Shown here: positions 37,086 through 46,889 of the stretch, in pieces
How positions within the stretch are numbered: position 1 is the first letter of the stretch
Layout: every line of letters starts with the position of its first letter
Assembly: GCF_000217915.1 (NCBI RefSeq)
Contig: NZ_AFOZ01000013.1
Coordinates: forward strand, 62,001-126,000
DNA: 64,000 bases
Reading direction: 5' to 3'
Origin: Shewanella sp. HN-41
GTDB lineage: Bacteria; Pseudomonadota; Gammaproteobacteria; Enterobacterales; Shewanellaceae
Position numbers and translations under genes: made by a program
The notes under the pieces: model-generated
Told to the model about the DNA's origin: nothing
The model's input: the letters and a program-made list of their open reading frames with translations, nothing else
Database searches by the model: none

Positions 37086-39650
37086 ATGAAATTCAACAAA
37101 CTCGTGATCGCTATGGGGATCGCCTGCGGGGTCATACTCGCAGGTTGTAATAATAGCGAAGATAGCTCTGCCCCGACTGAACCTGAAAATAAACTGCAAA
37201 CATTTGCTCCCAATGGCCTGCTTAAAGCCAACATTCGCCGAACCACCTATGGTGTGCCACACATTCAAGCCGATAACTTAGAAAGTTTAGGGTTTGGTAG
37301 TGGCTATGCGCAGGCGCAGGATAACCTGTGTGTCTTGGCCGATGGTTTTATTAAGGCCAACTCACAACGCTCTCTGTACTTTGGTCCCCACGCATCGATT
37401 GATTTCACGACTGGGCAACCCACCGCCGAGGATAATGGTAACTTAATCTCTGACTTTGCCTATAAGGCATTGAAGATCAGGGAGCAAGCCGAGGCTAAGT
37501 GGCCACAGTTTAGTGAAAACTCCCGGGCGTTGATCCAAGGTTTTGCCGCTGGCTATAACCAATACCTGAGCGATGTTGAAGCGGGTAAGCAAACGGCAGA
37601 ACCTTTCTGTAACGGTCAGCCTTGGGTGAAACCCATTGTGCCAGAGGATGTTGTTACCTATCTGTTTTCTATTGCTTTATTACCCGGTGCGGCTAACTTC
37701 CTCGATTTAATTTTCTACGCTAACCCTGGGGATGCGCAGGAATATATGCCGCGTATCGTCGGACCTGCTCCAAGCCAAGAGCAAACTGCCTTTGTCACGG
37801 ATATGCAGTCTAAATTACTGGCTCGCGCCGCTCGTATTAGCACGCCGGATACCAATCCCCGTGATCTTGGTTCAAACGGTTGGGGTTTAGGTAAGGATAA
37901 GACCGAAAACGGTAAAGGCATGGTGCTGGGTAACCCTCATTTTCCGCATACGGGTAACCTGCGTTTTTGGCAGTCCCATATCACCATCCCTGGACATTTA
38001 GATATGATGGGTGGCTCACTTGTGGGGATGCCAGGACCGATTAATATAGGTTTTAACAAAGACTTAGCTTGGACACATACCTTCTCAACCGCCGAACATT
38101 TTGTGATGTATAACCTAGAGCTAGTCTCGGGCGATCGCATGCAGTATCTGTTCGATGGTCAGCCAATGCCAATCACCAAAGAAACGGTATCCGTTCTGGT
38201 TAACGCTGGCCCTGCGGGGATCTTAGTGGCAGAGAAGGATATTTATACCACGGCTAAAGGCCCTATGGTGGAAGCGCCGCCATCCCTCGCGCCTTTTGGT
38301 TGGGATGATGGCAGTGCCTTTATGCTCCAAGATGCCAATATGGGGACTATGGATCCTGTGGATCATTGGTTAGCCATGAATATGGCGACGAATAAAACCG
38401 AGTTCCAACAGGCATTTAAGGACTATGACGGGGTTATTTTCAATAACACTATGTACGCCGATAAAGAGGGTAATGCCTTTTATATCGACGACTCAACCGT
38501 GCCTGGGCTATCGGAATCGGCGGTCGTAGTGTTGAAGACTTCACCCGAGATTAAGGCGGCTAAGGCGCAGGCTGGATTTACCATTCTTCCTGGCAATAAT
38601 TCGCTATTTAGCTTTAATGGTCCCACACCCTACGAGCGAGCGCCAAAACTTGAACGGGCTGACTTTGTGCAAAACTCCAATGATTCCTTCTGGTCGACTA
38701 ACCTGAATGAACCATTGACTTACTTCTCACCCATGTATGGCCCTGAGGCTGGTCAGTTATCACTGCGTACCCGTATGGGCTTAACCTTAATGCAGGATGC
38801 TGCGGGCTCCGATGGCAAGTTCAGTCTGGAAGAGTTGGAAGCCGCGGTATTATCAAACCGTAGCTATTTGGCAGAACTGGTATTACCGGAGCTTATCGCC
38901 CAGTGTGATGCACAGGGTAGTACGCCTGTGGTGGTGTCGGCGGGTTTATCTAAGGATATCACCTCAGCTTGTGCGGCATTAAAGGCGTGGAATGGTAAGC
39001 AAGATAACGACAGCAAAGGCGGCGCCTTGCTGCGTGAGTTTGCCCATCAATTTAGCCAAGCGACTATGCTGACCCAAGGGTTCGATGCTGCCAATGCTGC
39101 GACTACACCTAAAACCTTGACGACAGATGGCAGCGCGTTAGTCGCCTTAGCCCACGGCGCACTGAATTTGGAGGCCGCAGGCTTTGCCTTAGATGCGCCC
39201 CTAGGTGAAGTGCAGTTTGTGGAAAAATCCCTGCCTAATGGCACACCAAGTGGTGCTCGTTTACCTTGGCCGGGAAGTCATAATGCCGAAGGTGGGTTCA
39301 ATGTGTTTTCCACCAGCTTATCCGGCGATGACACTCTGATCCCGCAGCATAAATATGCCCCAATGATGGATGTGGTGACAGGTAAGACGATGAACTCTGG
39401 TTTGACGGCTAAGGGGTATCAGATCCGCTATGGTTCGAGTTGGATGATGGCGGTGAGTTTTACCGATGATGGTCCAGTGGCGAGGGGGATTTTAACTTAT
39501 TCCGAGTCGAGCAATATTCTGACGCCAGAGTTTACCGATCAAAGCCTCTTATATTCAGATGCGAAGAGCTTCCGTCCTCTGTTATTTAAGGAGGCCGACA
39601 TAGCGCCAGCCGTAGTGTCAACGACCGAGTTAAGTCTACAAAAACCTTAG
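37086..39650 (+). CDS. Penicillin/acyl-homoserine-lactone acylase family lipoprotein
   Basis: 854-aa Ntn hydrolase. Signal peptide with lipobox LAGC (C21). The N-terminal alpha segment contains TTYGVPHIQADNLESLGFGSGYAQAQDNL, typical of the family. Autoproteolysis should occur at G262-S263, making S263 of SNGW the nucleophile of the beta chain. WPGSHNAEGGFNV near the C-terminus is also conserved. An acylase of this kind (Aac) that degrades N-acyl-homoserine lactones is known in Shewanella; substrate assignment here is inference. The frame is open to 37050, but ATG 37086 starts the signal peptide. Confidence 0.88.
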   Translation: MKFNKLVIAMGIACGVILAGCNNSEDSSAPTEPENKLQTFAPNGLLKANIRRTTYGVPHIQADNLESLGFGSGYAQAQDNLCVLADGFIKANSQRSLYFGPHASIDFTTGQPTAEDNGNLISDFAYKALKIREQAEAKWPQFSENSRALIQGFAAGYNQYLSDVEAGKQTAEPFCNGQPWVKPIVPEDVVTYLFSIALLPGAANFLDLIFYANPGDAQEYMPRIVGPAPSQEQTAFVTDMQSKLLARAARISTPDTNPRDLGSNGWGLGKDKTENGKGMVLGNPHFPHTGNLRFWQSHITIPGHLDMMGGSLVGMPGPINIGFNKDLAWTHTFSTAEHFVMYNLELVSGDRMQYLFDGQPMPITKETVSVLVNAGPAGILVAEKDIYTTAKGPMVEAPPSLAPFGWDDGSAFMLQDANMGTMDPVDHWLAMNMATNKTEFQQAFKDYDGVIFNNTMYADKEGNAFYIDDSTVPGLSESAVVVLKTSPEIKAAKAQAGFTILPGNNSLFSFNGPTPYERAPKLERADFVQNSNDSFWSTNLNEPLTYFSPMYGPEAGQLSLRTRMGLTLMQDAAGSDGKFSLEELEAAVLSNRSYLAELVLPELIAQCDAQGSTPVVVSAGLSKDITSACAALKAWNGKQDNDSKGGALLREFAHQFSQATMLTQGFDAANAATTPKTLTTDGSALVALAHGALNLEAAGFALDAPLGEVQFVEKSLPNGTPSGARLPWPGSHNAEGGFNVFSTSLSGDDTLIPQHKYAPMMDVVTGKTMNSGLTAKGYQIRYGSSWMMAVSFTDDGPVARGILTYSESSNILTPEFTDQSLLYSDAKSFRPLLFKEADIAPAVVSTTELSLQKP

Positions 39651-40091
39651 TCGACGATTCAGCATAGCCAGACAAAGGGCCCATGAAAAATGGGCCTTTT
39701 TTATGGGGATTTTGGCGTCCTGCAATGTAGCAAATTGTGAAAATTTAACAATTGTTCGGGTGATCTCCTTCAATATTTTGTTGGCATTTGCGGATGAGTG
39801 ACCGATTTTTAAGTTTTTGCGATCTCAATCCGTTTCGGCGTTTTTATCGACGGATATGGATGTCACAACCTAGGGTCCATAGTGAATTTATTGTTTTTCT
39901 TGGTGCTTTTATGTGATCTATTTGATGTCGTTTTGAAAATTTATTACGTGTAATCATAGATCTAGATCCCAATACTGGCTTAACTTGAAATTCTCTTACT
40001 TAAAATGGTGTCAGATCAACTTTTAGGGGCGCTTTTTGGTTATCCTTACCGCGAATTTTTTATGCCAGTCACACCGTAAGGTAACTTTTAT
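39651..40091. other. Intergenic region between acylase and sdaC-like gene
   Basis: Apart from the terminator at 39674-39702, AT-rich sequence with no open frame. A half-site TGTGATCT at about 39911 resembles half of a CRP box but the second half is poor. Presumably carries the transporter promoter. Confidence 0.4.
39674..39702 (+). terminator. Intrinsic terminator after acylase gene
   Basis: GGCCCAT / ATGGGCC stem with GAAAA loop and a six-T tract. Confidence 0.92.
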
Positions 40092-41387
40092 ATGCAAAAA
40101 GATGCGACCAGTGTTCTTGGAACACCCCAAAGTACGCAGGAACAGGACACAACAAGAGGTTTATCTTGGACACGCCAAGACACCACTTGGATGCTGAGTT
40201 TATTTGGTACCGCAGTCGGTGCTGGTATTTTGTTTTTACCTATCAATGCGGGTATGGGCGGTTTTTGGCCGCTAGTGCTCATGGCTGCGATCATAGGTCC
40301 TATGACCTATTTAGCCCACCGCGGCCTTTCACGGTTTGTGTGCTCATCGAGCATTCCTGGCAGTGATATTACTCAAGTGGTGGAAGAACATTTTGGTATT
40401 GGCGCGGGTAAAGCCATTACCTTGCTGTATTTCTTCGCCATTTATCCCATAGTGTTAATCTATGGCGTGGGTATAACCAATACGGTTGATAGCTTTATTG
40501 TGAATCAATTGGGTATGGCCTCACCTCCGCGTTTTCTGCTCTCTGGCGTGTTGATCCTCGGGATGATGGCGGTCATGGTCGCTGGCGAGAAGTTTATGCT
40601 CAAAGTGACCCAGCTACTGGTATATCCGCTGGTGGGGATTTTGGCATTTATGTCGATTTATTTAATCCCAGAATGGAAAATGGATGCGCTGCAGGTCGTG
40701 CCAGAGGCCGGGGCTTTTTTAGGCACCGTATGGTTGACCATTCCTGTGCTGGTATTTGCCTTTAATCATTCTCCTGCCATTTCACAGTTTTCGGTCTCCT
40801 TAAAACGTGATCATGGGGCGAATGCGGCCCGTAAGGCCGATGTGATTTTACGCAATACCTCCATGATGTTAGTCGGCTTTGTGATGTTATTTGTGTTCTC
40901 CTGTGTGTTGTCCCTATCACCGGAGCAACTCGCCGATGCAAAAGCACAAAACCTGCCGATTCTGTCCTACCTAGCAAACGTACATAACAGTGGTTTTGTG
41001 AGCTATTTTGGCCCGCTGATTGCTTTTATTGCGATTGTTTCTTCTTTCTTTGGGCATTATATGGGCGCGACCGAAGGGATGAAGGGCATTATTGTTAAAC
41101 AGCTACGCTCTAGCAATAAAACGATCCCAGAGCGAAAAATTAACAAGTTTATTCTGGTATTTATGTTTGCGACTATCTGGGCTGTTGCCATTATAAACCC
41201 CAGTATTCTCGGGATGATCGAGGCGTTAGGTGGACCAATTATTGCGGCGATTCTGTACTTAATGCCTATGTATGCAGTGTATAAAGTGCCAGCCTTAAAG
41301 GCTTACCGTGGCCGGATCAGCAATATTTTTGTAGTGATAGCGGGTCTGTTGGCTATGACGGCGATTCTGTTTGGTTTCTTCCGTTAG
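40092..41387 (+). CDS. sdaC: Serine transporter, HAAAP family (SdaC-like)
   Basis: 431 aa with about 11 hydrophobic helices. Closely follows E. coli Sda[79 protein letters not shown], and [27 protein letters not shown]. Proton-coupled serine uptake across the inner membrane is expected. Not adjacent to a serine deaminase here. Ends before a shared bidirectional terminator. Confidence 0.92.
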   Translation: MQKDATSVLGTPQSTQEQDTTRGLSWTRQDTTWMLSLFGTAVGAGILFLPINAGMGGFWPLVLMAAIIGPMTYLAHRGLSRFVCSSSIPGSDITQVVEEHFGIGAGKAITLLYFFAIYPIVLIYGVGITNTVDSFIVNQLGMASPPRFLLSGVLILGMMAVMVAGEKFMLKVTQLLVYPLVGILAFMSIYLIPEWKMDALQVVPEAGAFLGTVWLTIPVLVFAFNHSPAISQFSVSLKRDHGANAARKADVILRNTSMMLVGFVMLFVFSCVLSLSPEQLADAKAQNLPILSYLANVHNSGFVSYFGPLIAFIAIVSSFFGHYMGATEGMKGIIVKQLRSSNKTIPERKINKFILVFMFATIWAVAIINPSILGMIEALGGPIIAAILYLMPMYAVYKVPALKAYRGRISNIFVVIAGLLAMTAILFGFFR

Positions 41388-41404
41388 TTTAGGTTTTTAG
41401 CCGT

Positions 41405-41445
41405 AAAAAAACAGGATTTAGCCATAGGCTCGATCCTGTTTTTTT
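41405..41445. terminator. Bidirectional terminator
   Basis: AAAAAAACAGGAT / ATCCTGTTTTTTT arms with a 15-nt loop between convergent sdaC and a GNAT gene; A and T tracts serve both strands. Confidence 0.85.
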
Positions 41446-41466
41446 ATAGACAATGTGTTGAATAAC

Positions 41467-41910
41467 TTATTTTTCTTCGTACATCAGGTAGTAGCTTTGC
41501 TTCATCCCCAGCGCTTGATAAGTTTGCTGCGCACTCAGATTTTCCTGCTCGACATATAAACGGAAACTTGCGGCACCGCCATTGATTTCGGCTAAATGTT
41601 TAACTTCACTATAAAGTTTGCCATAAATGCCTTGGCGACGATTTTGCGGGCGAATATACACGCTCTGGATCCAGTAATAATCCTTGGCGCGCCAGTCACT
41701 CCATTCGAATGTCACCATGAGCGAGCCCACAATCTCTTCAGCGATTTGTGCCACAAGATAAAAGCCTTTTTCTGGATGGTTGAGTAAGGTGCTCACCCCC
41801 TGAGTAAGCGTCGTTTCATCTAAGGCCAAGCCTTCGGTTTCTTGGGCCATCGCCTGATTAAATTGTACTAAGGCGGTAAGATCCTGTGCTTTAGCTTTAC
41901 GGATCAACAT
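41467..41910 (-). CDS. GNAT-family N-acetyltransferase
   Basis: 147 aa. Begins MLIRKAKAQDLTALVQFNQAMAQETEG and contains the acetyl-CoA loop VYIRPQNRRQGIYGKLYSEV (QNRRQG) and FRLYVEQENLSAQQTYQALGMKQSYY. This sub-pattern is common to small predicted acetyltransferases of unknown substrate. Single gene. Confidence 0.87.
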   Translation of the reverse strand: MLIRKAKAQDLTALVQFNQAMAQETEGLALDETTLTQGVSTLLNHPEKGFYLVAQIAEEIVGSLMVTFEWSDWRAKDYYWIQSVYIRPQNRRQGIYGKLYSEVKHLAEINGGAASFRLYVEQENLSAQQTYQALGMKQSYYLMYEEK

Positions 41911-42119
41911 ATAAAATCTCCTCGGCGGTTATTCGATAATACCGCTCTTGTTGGGTAAGAAATTGGGGCGGCTCACTTTAGCATGGAACCCACTGGGATA
42001 ACGAGTAGGCTAGGGATTTGCCTGTGATTGCACCTTTTAATGGTGAAACTTTGTACGACTAAAGTCTAATCTGCTAGGCTTGTATTAGGTTTTTCTACCT
42101 TTAATTTTGTGAGCCGATT

Positions 42120-42416
42120 ATGGGATTCGTTAAGTCTAGTCGCCGCTTTAAACCCCGATTTTTGCACGTCTACGATGTCAAAAAAGATAAGCAGATTAAC
42201 CATGGATTGCATTTTATTCTAACCTTACTGACGTTTGGATTGTGGGGTCTAGTTTGGTGGTGGCTCATACTCAAATCACAGGGAGGATCCGAGTCACTCT
42301 TTAGCGGCTTTGATGATGATTATTGGAGCTATTTAATCGAGCGTGAGCAACCTCCGGCCGCGCTTTACCGCCAACAAATTGCCCCGCCAGTGAATACGGG
42401 ATATTTTGAGGCTTAG
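42120..42416 (+). CDS. Small predicted membrane protein
   Basis: 98 aa, not recognised. A basic N-terminus (KSSRRFKPRF) leads to one Leu/Trp-rich hydrophobic helix at about 31-51 (ILTLLTFGLWGLVWWWLIL), then an acidic tail. The TLLTFGLWGLVWWW pattern resembles small DUF-type membrane segments seen next to zinc-ribbon domains. Start supported by a weak GTGAG. Confidence 0.6.
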   Translation: MGFVKSSRRFKPRFLHVYDVKKDKQINHGLHFILTLLTFGLWGLVWWWLILKSQGGSESLFSGFDDDYWSYLIEREQPPAALYRQQIAPPVNTGYFEA

Positions 42417-42593
42417 GTGCTTTGTTTCTACACCTTGGTGTATTTTGCAGCGGTTGGCATCAACGTGATGCAGATCATCCTTAGATTTTTATCCCTTATG
42501 CTAGACTCGGCGGTTAGCTAATTTAGAGGCTTAAATTAGTGCCGCCAAGGATAGGGCACGCCATATCATCATTTAAAATTCAAGGTTAAAAAC

Positions 42594-43925
42594 ATGTCAA
42601 AACAGAGGTCATCAGCGTTAGGCCGAGCTTGGTCTTTTTGGATGTCAGTGCCGTTATGGCTACAAATTTTTGTCGGTATGGTGTTGGGCATTAGCGTTGG
42701 TGTGGTGCTCGGTGAACAGGCGACTTACTTAAAACCGATAGGCACGCTCTTCGTCAATACCATTAAGATGCTGATTGTGCCCTTGGTATTTTGCTCGTTA
42801 ATTGTGGGCGTGACCTCTATGGAAGACACCGCCAAGATGGGGCGGATTGGCTTCAAATCCTTTGCATTTTATCTCTGTACCACTGCGATTGCGATCAGCT
42901 TAGGTTTAGTGGTGGGCTATGTTATTCAGCCCGGTGCTGGCGTCCCGTTATTACAGCATGATGCGGTGCAGACGGTGAAGGAAGCCCCTTCGGTGATGCA
43001 AACCCTTATTGACATAGTGCCAACCAATCCCGTTGCCGCGTTGGCAAGCGGCCAAATTTTACAGGTGATTGTATTTGCAGTGGCTTTGGGCATAGCTTTG
43101 GTTCTGATTGGCGACCATGGCAAACCTGCTGTCAAAGTGTTTGAGAGCTTAGCCGAGGCCATGTACAAGCTTACCGATATGGTGATGAAACTCGCCCCCT
43201 ACGGCGTATTTGGCCTAATGGCATGGGTCGCGGGGGAATATGGCATTGAGATGTTATGGCCGCTGATTAAGGTGATTATTGCGGTGTATCTAGGCTGTAT
43301 TATTCATGTTTTAGGCTTTTACAGTATTGTGTTACGTGTATTTGCTAAGCTGAACCCTTTGCAGTTCTTCAAGGGCATTAGTAATGCTATGGCGGTGGCT
43401 TTCACTACCTCAAGTTCGGCGGGTACGTTGCCCGCCAGTATGAAGTGTGCCAGCGAGTATCTCGGGGTTAATAAAAAGATTTCGAGCTTTGTGTTGCCCC
43501 TTGGCACCACGATCAATATGGATGGGACGGCTTTATACCAAGGGGTGACAGCGTTGTTTGTGGCGCAGGCCTTCGGTATCGATTTAACTTGGGTGGATTA
43601 TCTGACCATTATTTTAACCGCGACGTTGGCTTCCATCGGGACGGCGGGTGTCCCTGGTGCCGGTTTAGTCATGCTGACCTTAGTGCTTTCAACCGTGGGT
43701 TTGCCCTTAGAAGGGGTGGCGCTCATTGCGGGTATTGACCGTATTCTGGATATGGCACGGACAGTCGTTAACGTATCGGGCGATCTCGTGGCAACGACTG
43801 TGATTGCCAAGTCTGAAGATGAACTCGATGTCGAGCATTACAATGCCGATATGGCACAAAGCGCTGTGTTCGCCGAGCAAAATGCGGCAATCGAACATGC
43901 GGCGGCGAAGAATGCCAAAGCCTAA
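42594..43925 (+). CDS. Dicarboxylate/amino acid:cation symporter (DAACS family)
   Basis: 443 aa with eight helices and two re-entrant loops expected. Signatures: serine-rich hairpin TTSSSAGTLPASMKC and the Na+/substrate motif NMDGTALYQG, plus GTAGVPGAGLVMLTL. The motif fits the GltP/glutamate or C4-dicarboxylate branch; which substrate cannot be decided by eye. The C-terminal tail is Ala/Glu-rich. AAGGT lies 7 nt before the ATG. Single gene ending in a bidirectional terminator. Confidence 0.88.
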   Translation: MSKQRSSALGRAWSFWMSVPLWLQIFVGMVLGISVGVVLGEQATYLKPIGTLFVNTIKMLIVPLVFCSLIVGVTSMEDTAKMGRIGFKSFAFYLCTTAIAISLGLVVGYVIQPGAGVPLLQHDAVQTVKEAPSVMQTLIDIVPTNPVAALASGQILQVIVFAVALGIALVLIGDHGKPAVKVFESLAEAMYKLTDMVMKLAPYGVFGLMAWVAGEYGIEMLWPLIKVIIAVYLGCIIHVLGFYSIVLRVFAKLNPLQFFKGISNAMAVAFTTSSSAGTLPASMKCASEYLGVNKKISSFVLPLGTTINMDGTALYQGVTALFVAQAFGIDLTWVDYLTIILTATLASIGTAGVPGAGLVMLTLVLSTVGLPLEGVALIAGIDRILDMARTVVNVSGDLVATTVIAKSEDELDVEHYNADMAQSAVFAEQNAAIEHAAAKNAKA

Positions 43926-43942
43926 GTTATGATATTGGATCT

Positions 43943-43969
43943 AAAAAAACCGCCATTGGCGGTTTTTTT
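43943..43969. terminator. Bidirectional terminator
   Basis: AAAAAAACCGCC-ATT-GGCGGTTTTTTT between the convergent symporter and META-domain genes. Confidence 0.92.
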
Positions 43970-43979
43970 AGATTTAGGC

Positions 43980-44396
43980 TTATTTGATTTGGCTTAACAC
44001 CATCACAGGTTTGTCGTCGTTACTCAATAGGGTGAGGCGACCCTGCAGCAGTTTTGCTTTGGCGACGAGTGGCATGGCTTGCATCACTTTGTGCTCTTGT
44101 TGCATTAGGGCATCGACACAGGCTTTCATTGTGCTCCCAGCGGGCATAAGCTTAAGTTCTTGCCCCTGCTGAGTGTATTGGCCGAAAAAGTTATTACAAC
44201 TGTTGTTGCCATGGAGTTTACCTTCGGCGTCGAAGGTAATTTGTGCTGGGCTGTAATCGATAGTGGGCTGACCTTGAACCGCCTCAATATACCAACTGCC
44301 CTGTAGTGGGATAGTGTCGTTTTTGACTGTATCTGCGCTCTGACAGGCAGTTAATCCCAATGCGAATGCACCTAAAATGAATGTTTGCTTTAACAT
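43980..44396 (-). CDS. META-domain (HslJ-like) lipoprotein
   Basis: 138 aa. The signal peptide ends in LTAC, lipidated C18. The mature part is a META domain: LQGSWYIEAVQGQP, ITFDAEGKLHGNNSCNNFFGQY and LMPAGSTMKAC, with the conserved Asn/Cys turn. HslJ-type proteins are heat- or stress-linked outer-membrane-associated proteins. The open frame extends to 44438, but the ATG at 44396 has AAGGA and begins the signal peptide. Divergent from the small membrane gene at 44467. Confidence 0.85.
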   Translation of the reverse strand: MLKQTFILGAFALGLTACQSADTVKNDTIPLQGSWYIEAVQGQPTIDYSPAQITFDAEGKLHGNNSCNNFFGQYTQQGQELKLMPAGSTMKACVDALMQQEHKVMQAMPLVAKAKLLQGRLTLLSNDDKPVMVLSQIK

Positions 44397-44466
44397 TGTC
44401 TCAGTTCCTTGTTCCATGTCTATGTTCATAGTGTACAAGTTTAGCCCGAGATCTAAAGAGGTTTAT

Positions 44467-44700
44467 ATGGTAGACCCAATTAAAAGTATTATGAATTTGT
44501 TGAAGTTTTTACATTGGTTAGGCGTATTGATGTTAGTTTGCGGGATTGGGATCTATCTGTTGACCCAATGGAGTCAAGAGATCAGCGGCATGTTATTAAT
44601 CTCAACGTTGATTGGTTTAGGGCTTGTACTGATGTCGCCCTATCCAGTGGTGTTGTTTGTTCAATGGGCAAAACGTCAGGATGCAGAGTCCAACGAATAA
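44467..44700 (+). CDS. Small two-helix membrane protein
   Basis: 77 aa from MVDPIKSIMNLLKFLHWLG. Helices at about 9-30 and 40-62, with a charged C-terminal tail (KRQDAESNE). Start chosen at the ATG preceded by AAGAGG; longer in-frame extension to 44377 would overlap the divergent gene. Not recognised. Confidence 0.65.
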   Translation: MVDPIKSIMNLLKFLHWLGVLMLVCGIGIYLLTQWSQEISGMLLISTLIGLGLVLMSPYPVVLFVQWAKRQDAESNE

Positions 44701-44717
44701 TAACACTGAGGCACAGT

Positions 44718-45731
44718 TTACAGCTCGGCCGAGTCTGCCGCGGGATTATCATAAAGCTTGGCATTAATCCCTTGTTCCTGATTACTAACCTTTGGCACTG
44801 GCTCTGGGGACATGGATTTTAATTTACAGCGGGCATCCTCCATCATAGGTGCGAGTTTGGCGCTCGATTCTGGGGTAAAAAAACTATAACTGCTATCGAG
44901 TTTAAGTGCATGGTTTTGTTGTTCTAACTGCTTTTCGACGCGCTTCATAATATGCAGAACATCCCGCTCATTATCCACAAATACCAACACAACAAACTGA
45001 GTGGCAGTGTAATGTGCGGCAATATCGGCGGTGCGTATCGTATCTTGGATCAAGTTACCGAGTAATCTATGGTGTTTTTCTTCAAGGGGCTTTTCTGTGT
45101 TTTTAGGACATTGTAATTCAAAGAAAATAATCCCCGCATGGGCGCCAAAGCGTCGGCCCAAGTTGAGCTGCCTTGGTGCCATCATCACGAAACCATAATG
45201 ATTGAGCATGCCGGTTTCTTGATCGCGCATGGAAAGGGATTCGATGCGATGGTACTGACACAAGAGGGAGAGATCCTGTTGCAACAAGATCTGAAATGGC
45301 TCCAACATAGCGGCATTGCCTAGGGGATCTGTCATGTGTGGGTTGAGTACGCATAACGCCCCAAACTGGCTGCCATCGGGCCAAGTGATGGGGCGTGAGA
45401 GAATAGACTGTATGCCATCAAAATCCCGCGGTAATTCATCGAGCATAAACCGCGATAGATTTTGATAATCTCCCTCTGGCTTACTATAAACACACTGTTT
45501 AAAGAGGGGAAAGTCTAGCGGATAGAGGGTGCCAGAAGTGAAGAGCGGGGTTTCACTTATGGAGCTGACGATAATCTCAAAACCTGAGTTAATCGATTGG
45601 AGCACAAACACGCTGGTGGCGTTATAGAAGCTTTTGATCAATTCGCATTGGTGCATCCAACGTCCAAAATTGACTTGTTGATGGTCACTGTCGAGCAGGC
45701 TCACATTTGGATTGATAGTATCGGGCAGCAT
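44718..45731 (-). CDS. GAF plus degenerate GGDEF protein
   Basis: 337 aa. Residues about 20-165 resemble a GAF sensor domain (ISRPITWPDGSQFGALCVLNPHM). Residues about 170-300 follow the GGDEF fold (DQETGMLNHYGFVMMAPRQL ... GIIFFELQC ... AAHYTATQFVVLVF). At the catalytic position GG(D/E)EF is replaced by TATQF, so cyclase activity is unlikely; it may bind ligand or partner only. Convergent with 44467-44700. Confidence 0.75.
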   Translation of the reverse strand: MLPDTINPNVSLLDSDHQQVNFGRWMHQCELIKSFYNATSVFVLQSINSGFEIIVSSISETPLFTSGTLYPLDFPLFKQCVYSKPEGDYQNLSRFMLDELPRDFDGIQSILSRPITWPDGSQFGALCVLNPHMTDPLGNAAMLEPFQILLQQDLSLLCQYHRIESLSMRDQETGMLNHYGFVMMAPRQLNLGRRFGAHAGIIFFELQCPKNTEKPLEEKHHRLLGNLIQDTIRTADIAAHYTATQFVVLVFVDNERDVLHIMKRVEKQLEQQNHALKLDSSYSFFTPESSAKLAPMMEDARCKLKSMSPEPVPKVSNQEQGINAKLYDNPAADSAEL

Positions 45732-45904
45732 AAAGTCGCCTAGCAGTCGCTAAATATGCATTAAGTTTGGGAAACAAAAGGATAATTAGCAAACCTATAG
45801 GATAAAAAAACATCATTTTTTGTGCATCTATTATTAGGATGCGATCCGCTTACTGTATACTGGCGCGCCGCCAGCCAGATAGCTCACTATCTTGAGTAAA
45901 TAGA

Positions 45905-46453
45905 ATGACAGTAAATATTCGACCAGCAACAGTTCAAGACGTTGATTTATTAGTGCTATTAGAGAAAACGTTTCTTAATGACGAACTGTCTCCTTCAGCT
46001 ATGGGGCTCGAAGGACAGGCATTTAACCGCACGGAATTGACCGAATTAATCACTAAGCATTGGATTGTCGTGGCCGAAGATAAAGGGCGGATTATGGGGT
46101 ATGTGATTGCTGGCCGTTGGGGATTTTTCGAGGCTTGGCCCATTTACCGTACCTTGCTGAATCGTTTACCCCAACTCGATTGGCATGGGCCTAAATTAAC
46201 TAAGGCAAACTCTTGCCAATACGGACCTATTTGGGTGCAACAAACCTACCGTGGACAAGGGGTTTTCGAGGCGTTAGTCAGTGAAATTTGCCGCCAAGTA
46301 GCTCCCCATTTTAGCTATATGCTGACCTTTATTGCCGAAGATAATGAGCGCTCCTTTGCCGCCCATTCAGGTAAGGCCAAGATGCAAGTTTTGGACTTTT
46401 TCACTGTCTCTGCCAGAGACTATTATTTAATGGTGGCAGAAACACTGCGGTAA
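45905..46453 (+). CDS. GNAT-family N-acetyltransferase
   Basis: 182 aa starting TVNIRPATVQDVDLLVLLEKTFL, with IWVQQTYRGQGVFEALVSEI as acetyl-CoA-binding loop (YRGQG) and FTVSARDYYLMV at the end. GNAT fold is confident, substrate unknown. The next gene starts 28 nt downstream and could be cotranscribed. Confidence 0.85.
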   Translation: MTVNIRPATVQDVDLLVLLEKTFLNDELSPSAMGLEGQAFNRTELTELITKHWIVVAEDKGRIMGYVIAGRWGFFEAWPIYRTLLNRLPQLDWHGPKLTKANSCQYGPIWVQQTYRGQGVFEALVSEICRQVAPHFSYMLTFIAEDNERSFAAHSGKAKMQVLDFFTVSARDYYLMVAETLR

Positions 46454-46481
46454 TCGCTTAGATTACCTTGGAGGTAAATGC

Positions 46482-46832
46482 GTGAGTATACAATTTGTTG
46501 AGTCCTTATTGGCGGCCTACACCGGGGTCACTCTATCGGCTTGGGATAATCTGAGACTGGTCCTATCTGAGTGCGCTCACCATGGCTGTGAGGCGAAGGG
46601 ATTCGAAGTTGAGTTTGTCTCGGGCTCAGGGCAAACACTGCATTATGGGGTACAAGTTGGCAATATTTGGCTCGATTGCGGCAGAACCAATGCCTATTCG
46701 GCGGCGGTAACACGGCTAACCGAGGAACAAGCAAGCCGAGTCAACACTATGAAGCCACTGGAGTGCGCCATTTTATCCCAGGAGCAGCTGGGTCTACTTT
46801 GCATGCAAAACGCCCATTTTGACCATTGCTAA
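46482..46832 (+). CDS. Conserved-looking hypothetical protein
   Basis: 116 aa, GTG start with GGAGG 7 nt upstream. Mixed alpha/beta, six Cys and four His (SECAHHGCEAKGF, DCGRTNAY, QNAHFDHC), which might suggest metal binding, but no known motif. No signal peptide. Follows the GNAT gene closely. Function unknown. Confidence 0.65.
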   Translation: MSIQFVESLLAAYTGVTLSAWDNLRLVLSECAHHGCEAKGFEVEFVSGSGQTLHYGVQVGNIWLDCGRTNAYSAAVTRLTEEQASRVNTMKPLECAILSQEQLGLLCMQNAHFDHC

Positions 46833-46889
46833 TGTCAATATAAGGCTACTGATTACGAGGCTCTTCAATCTACTTATGACGACAGTTGC

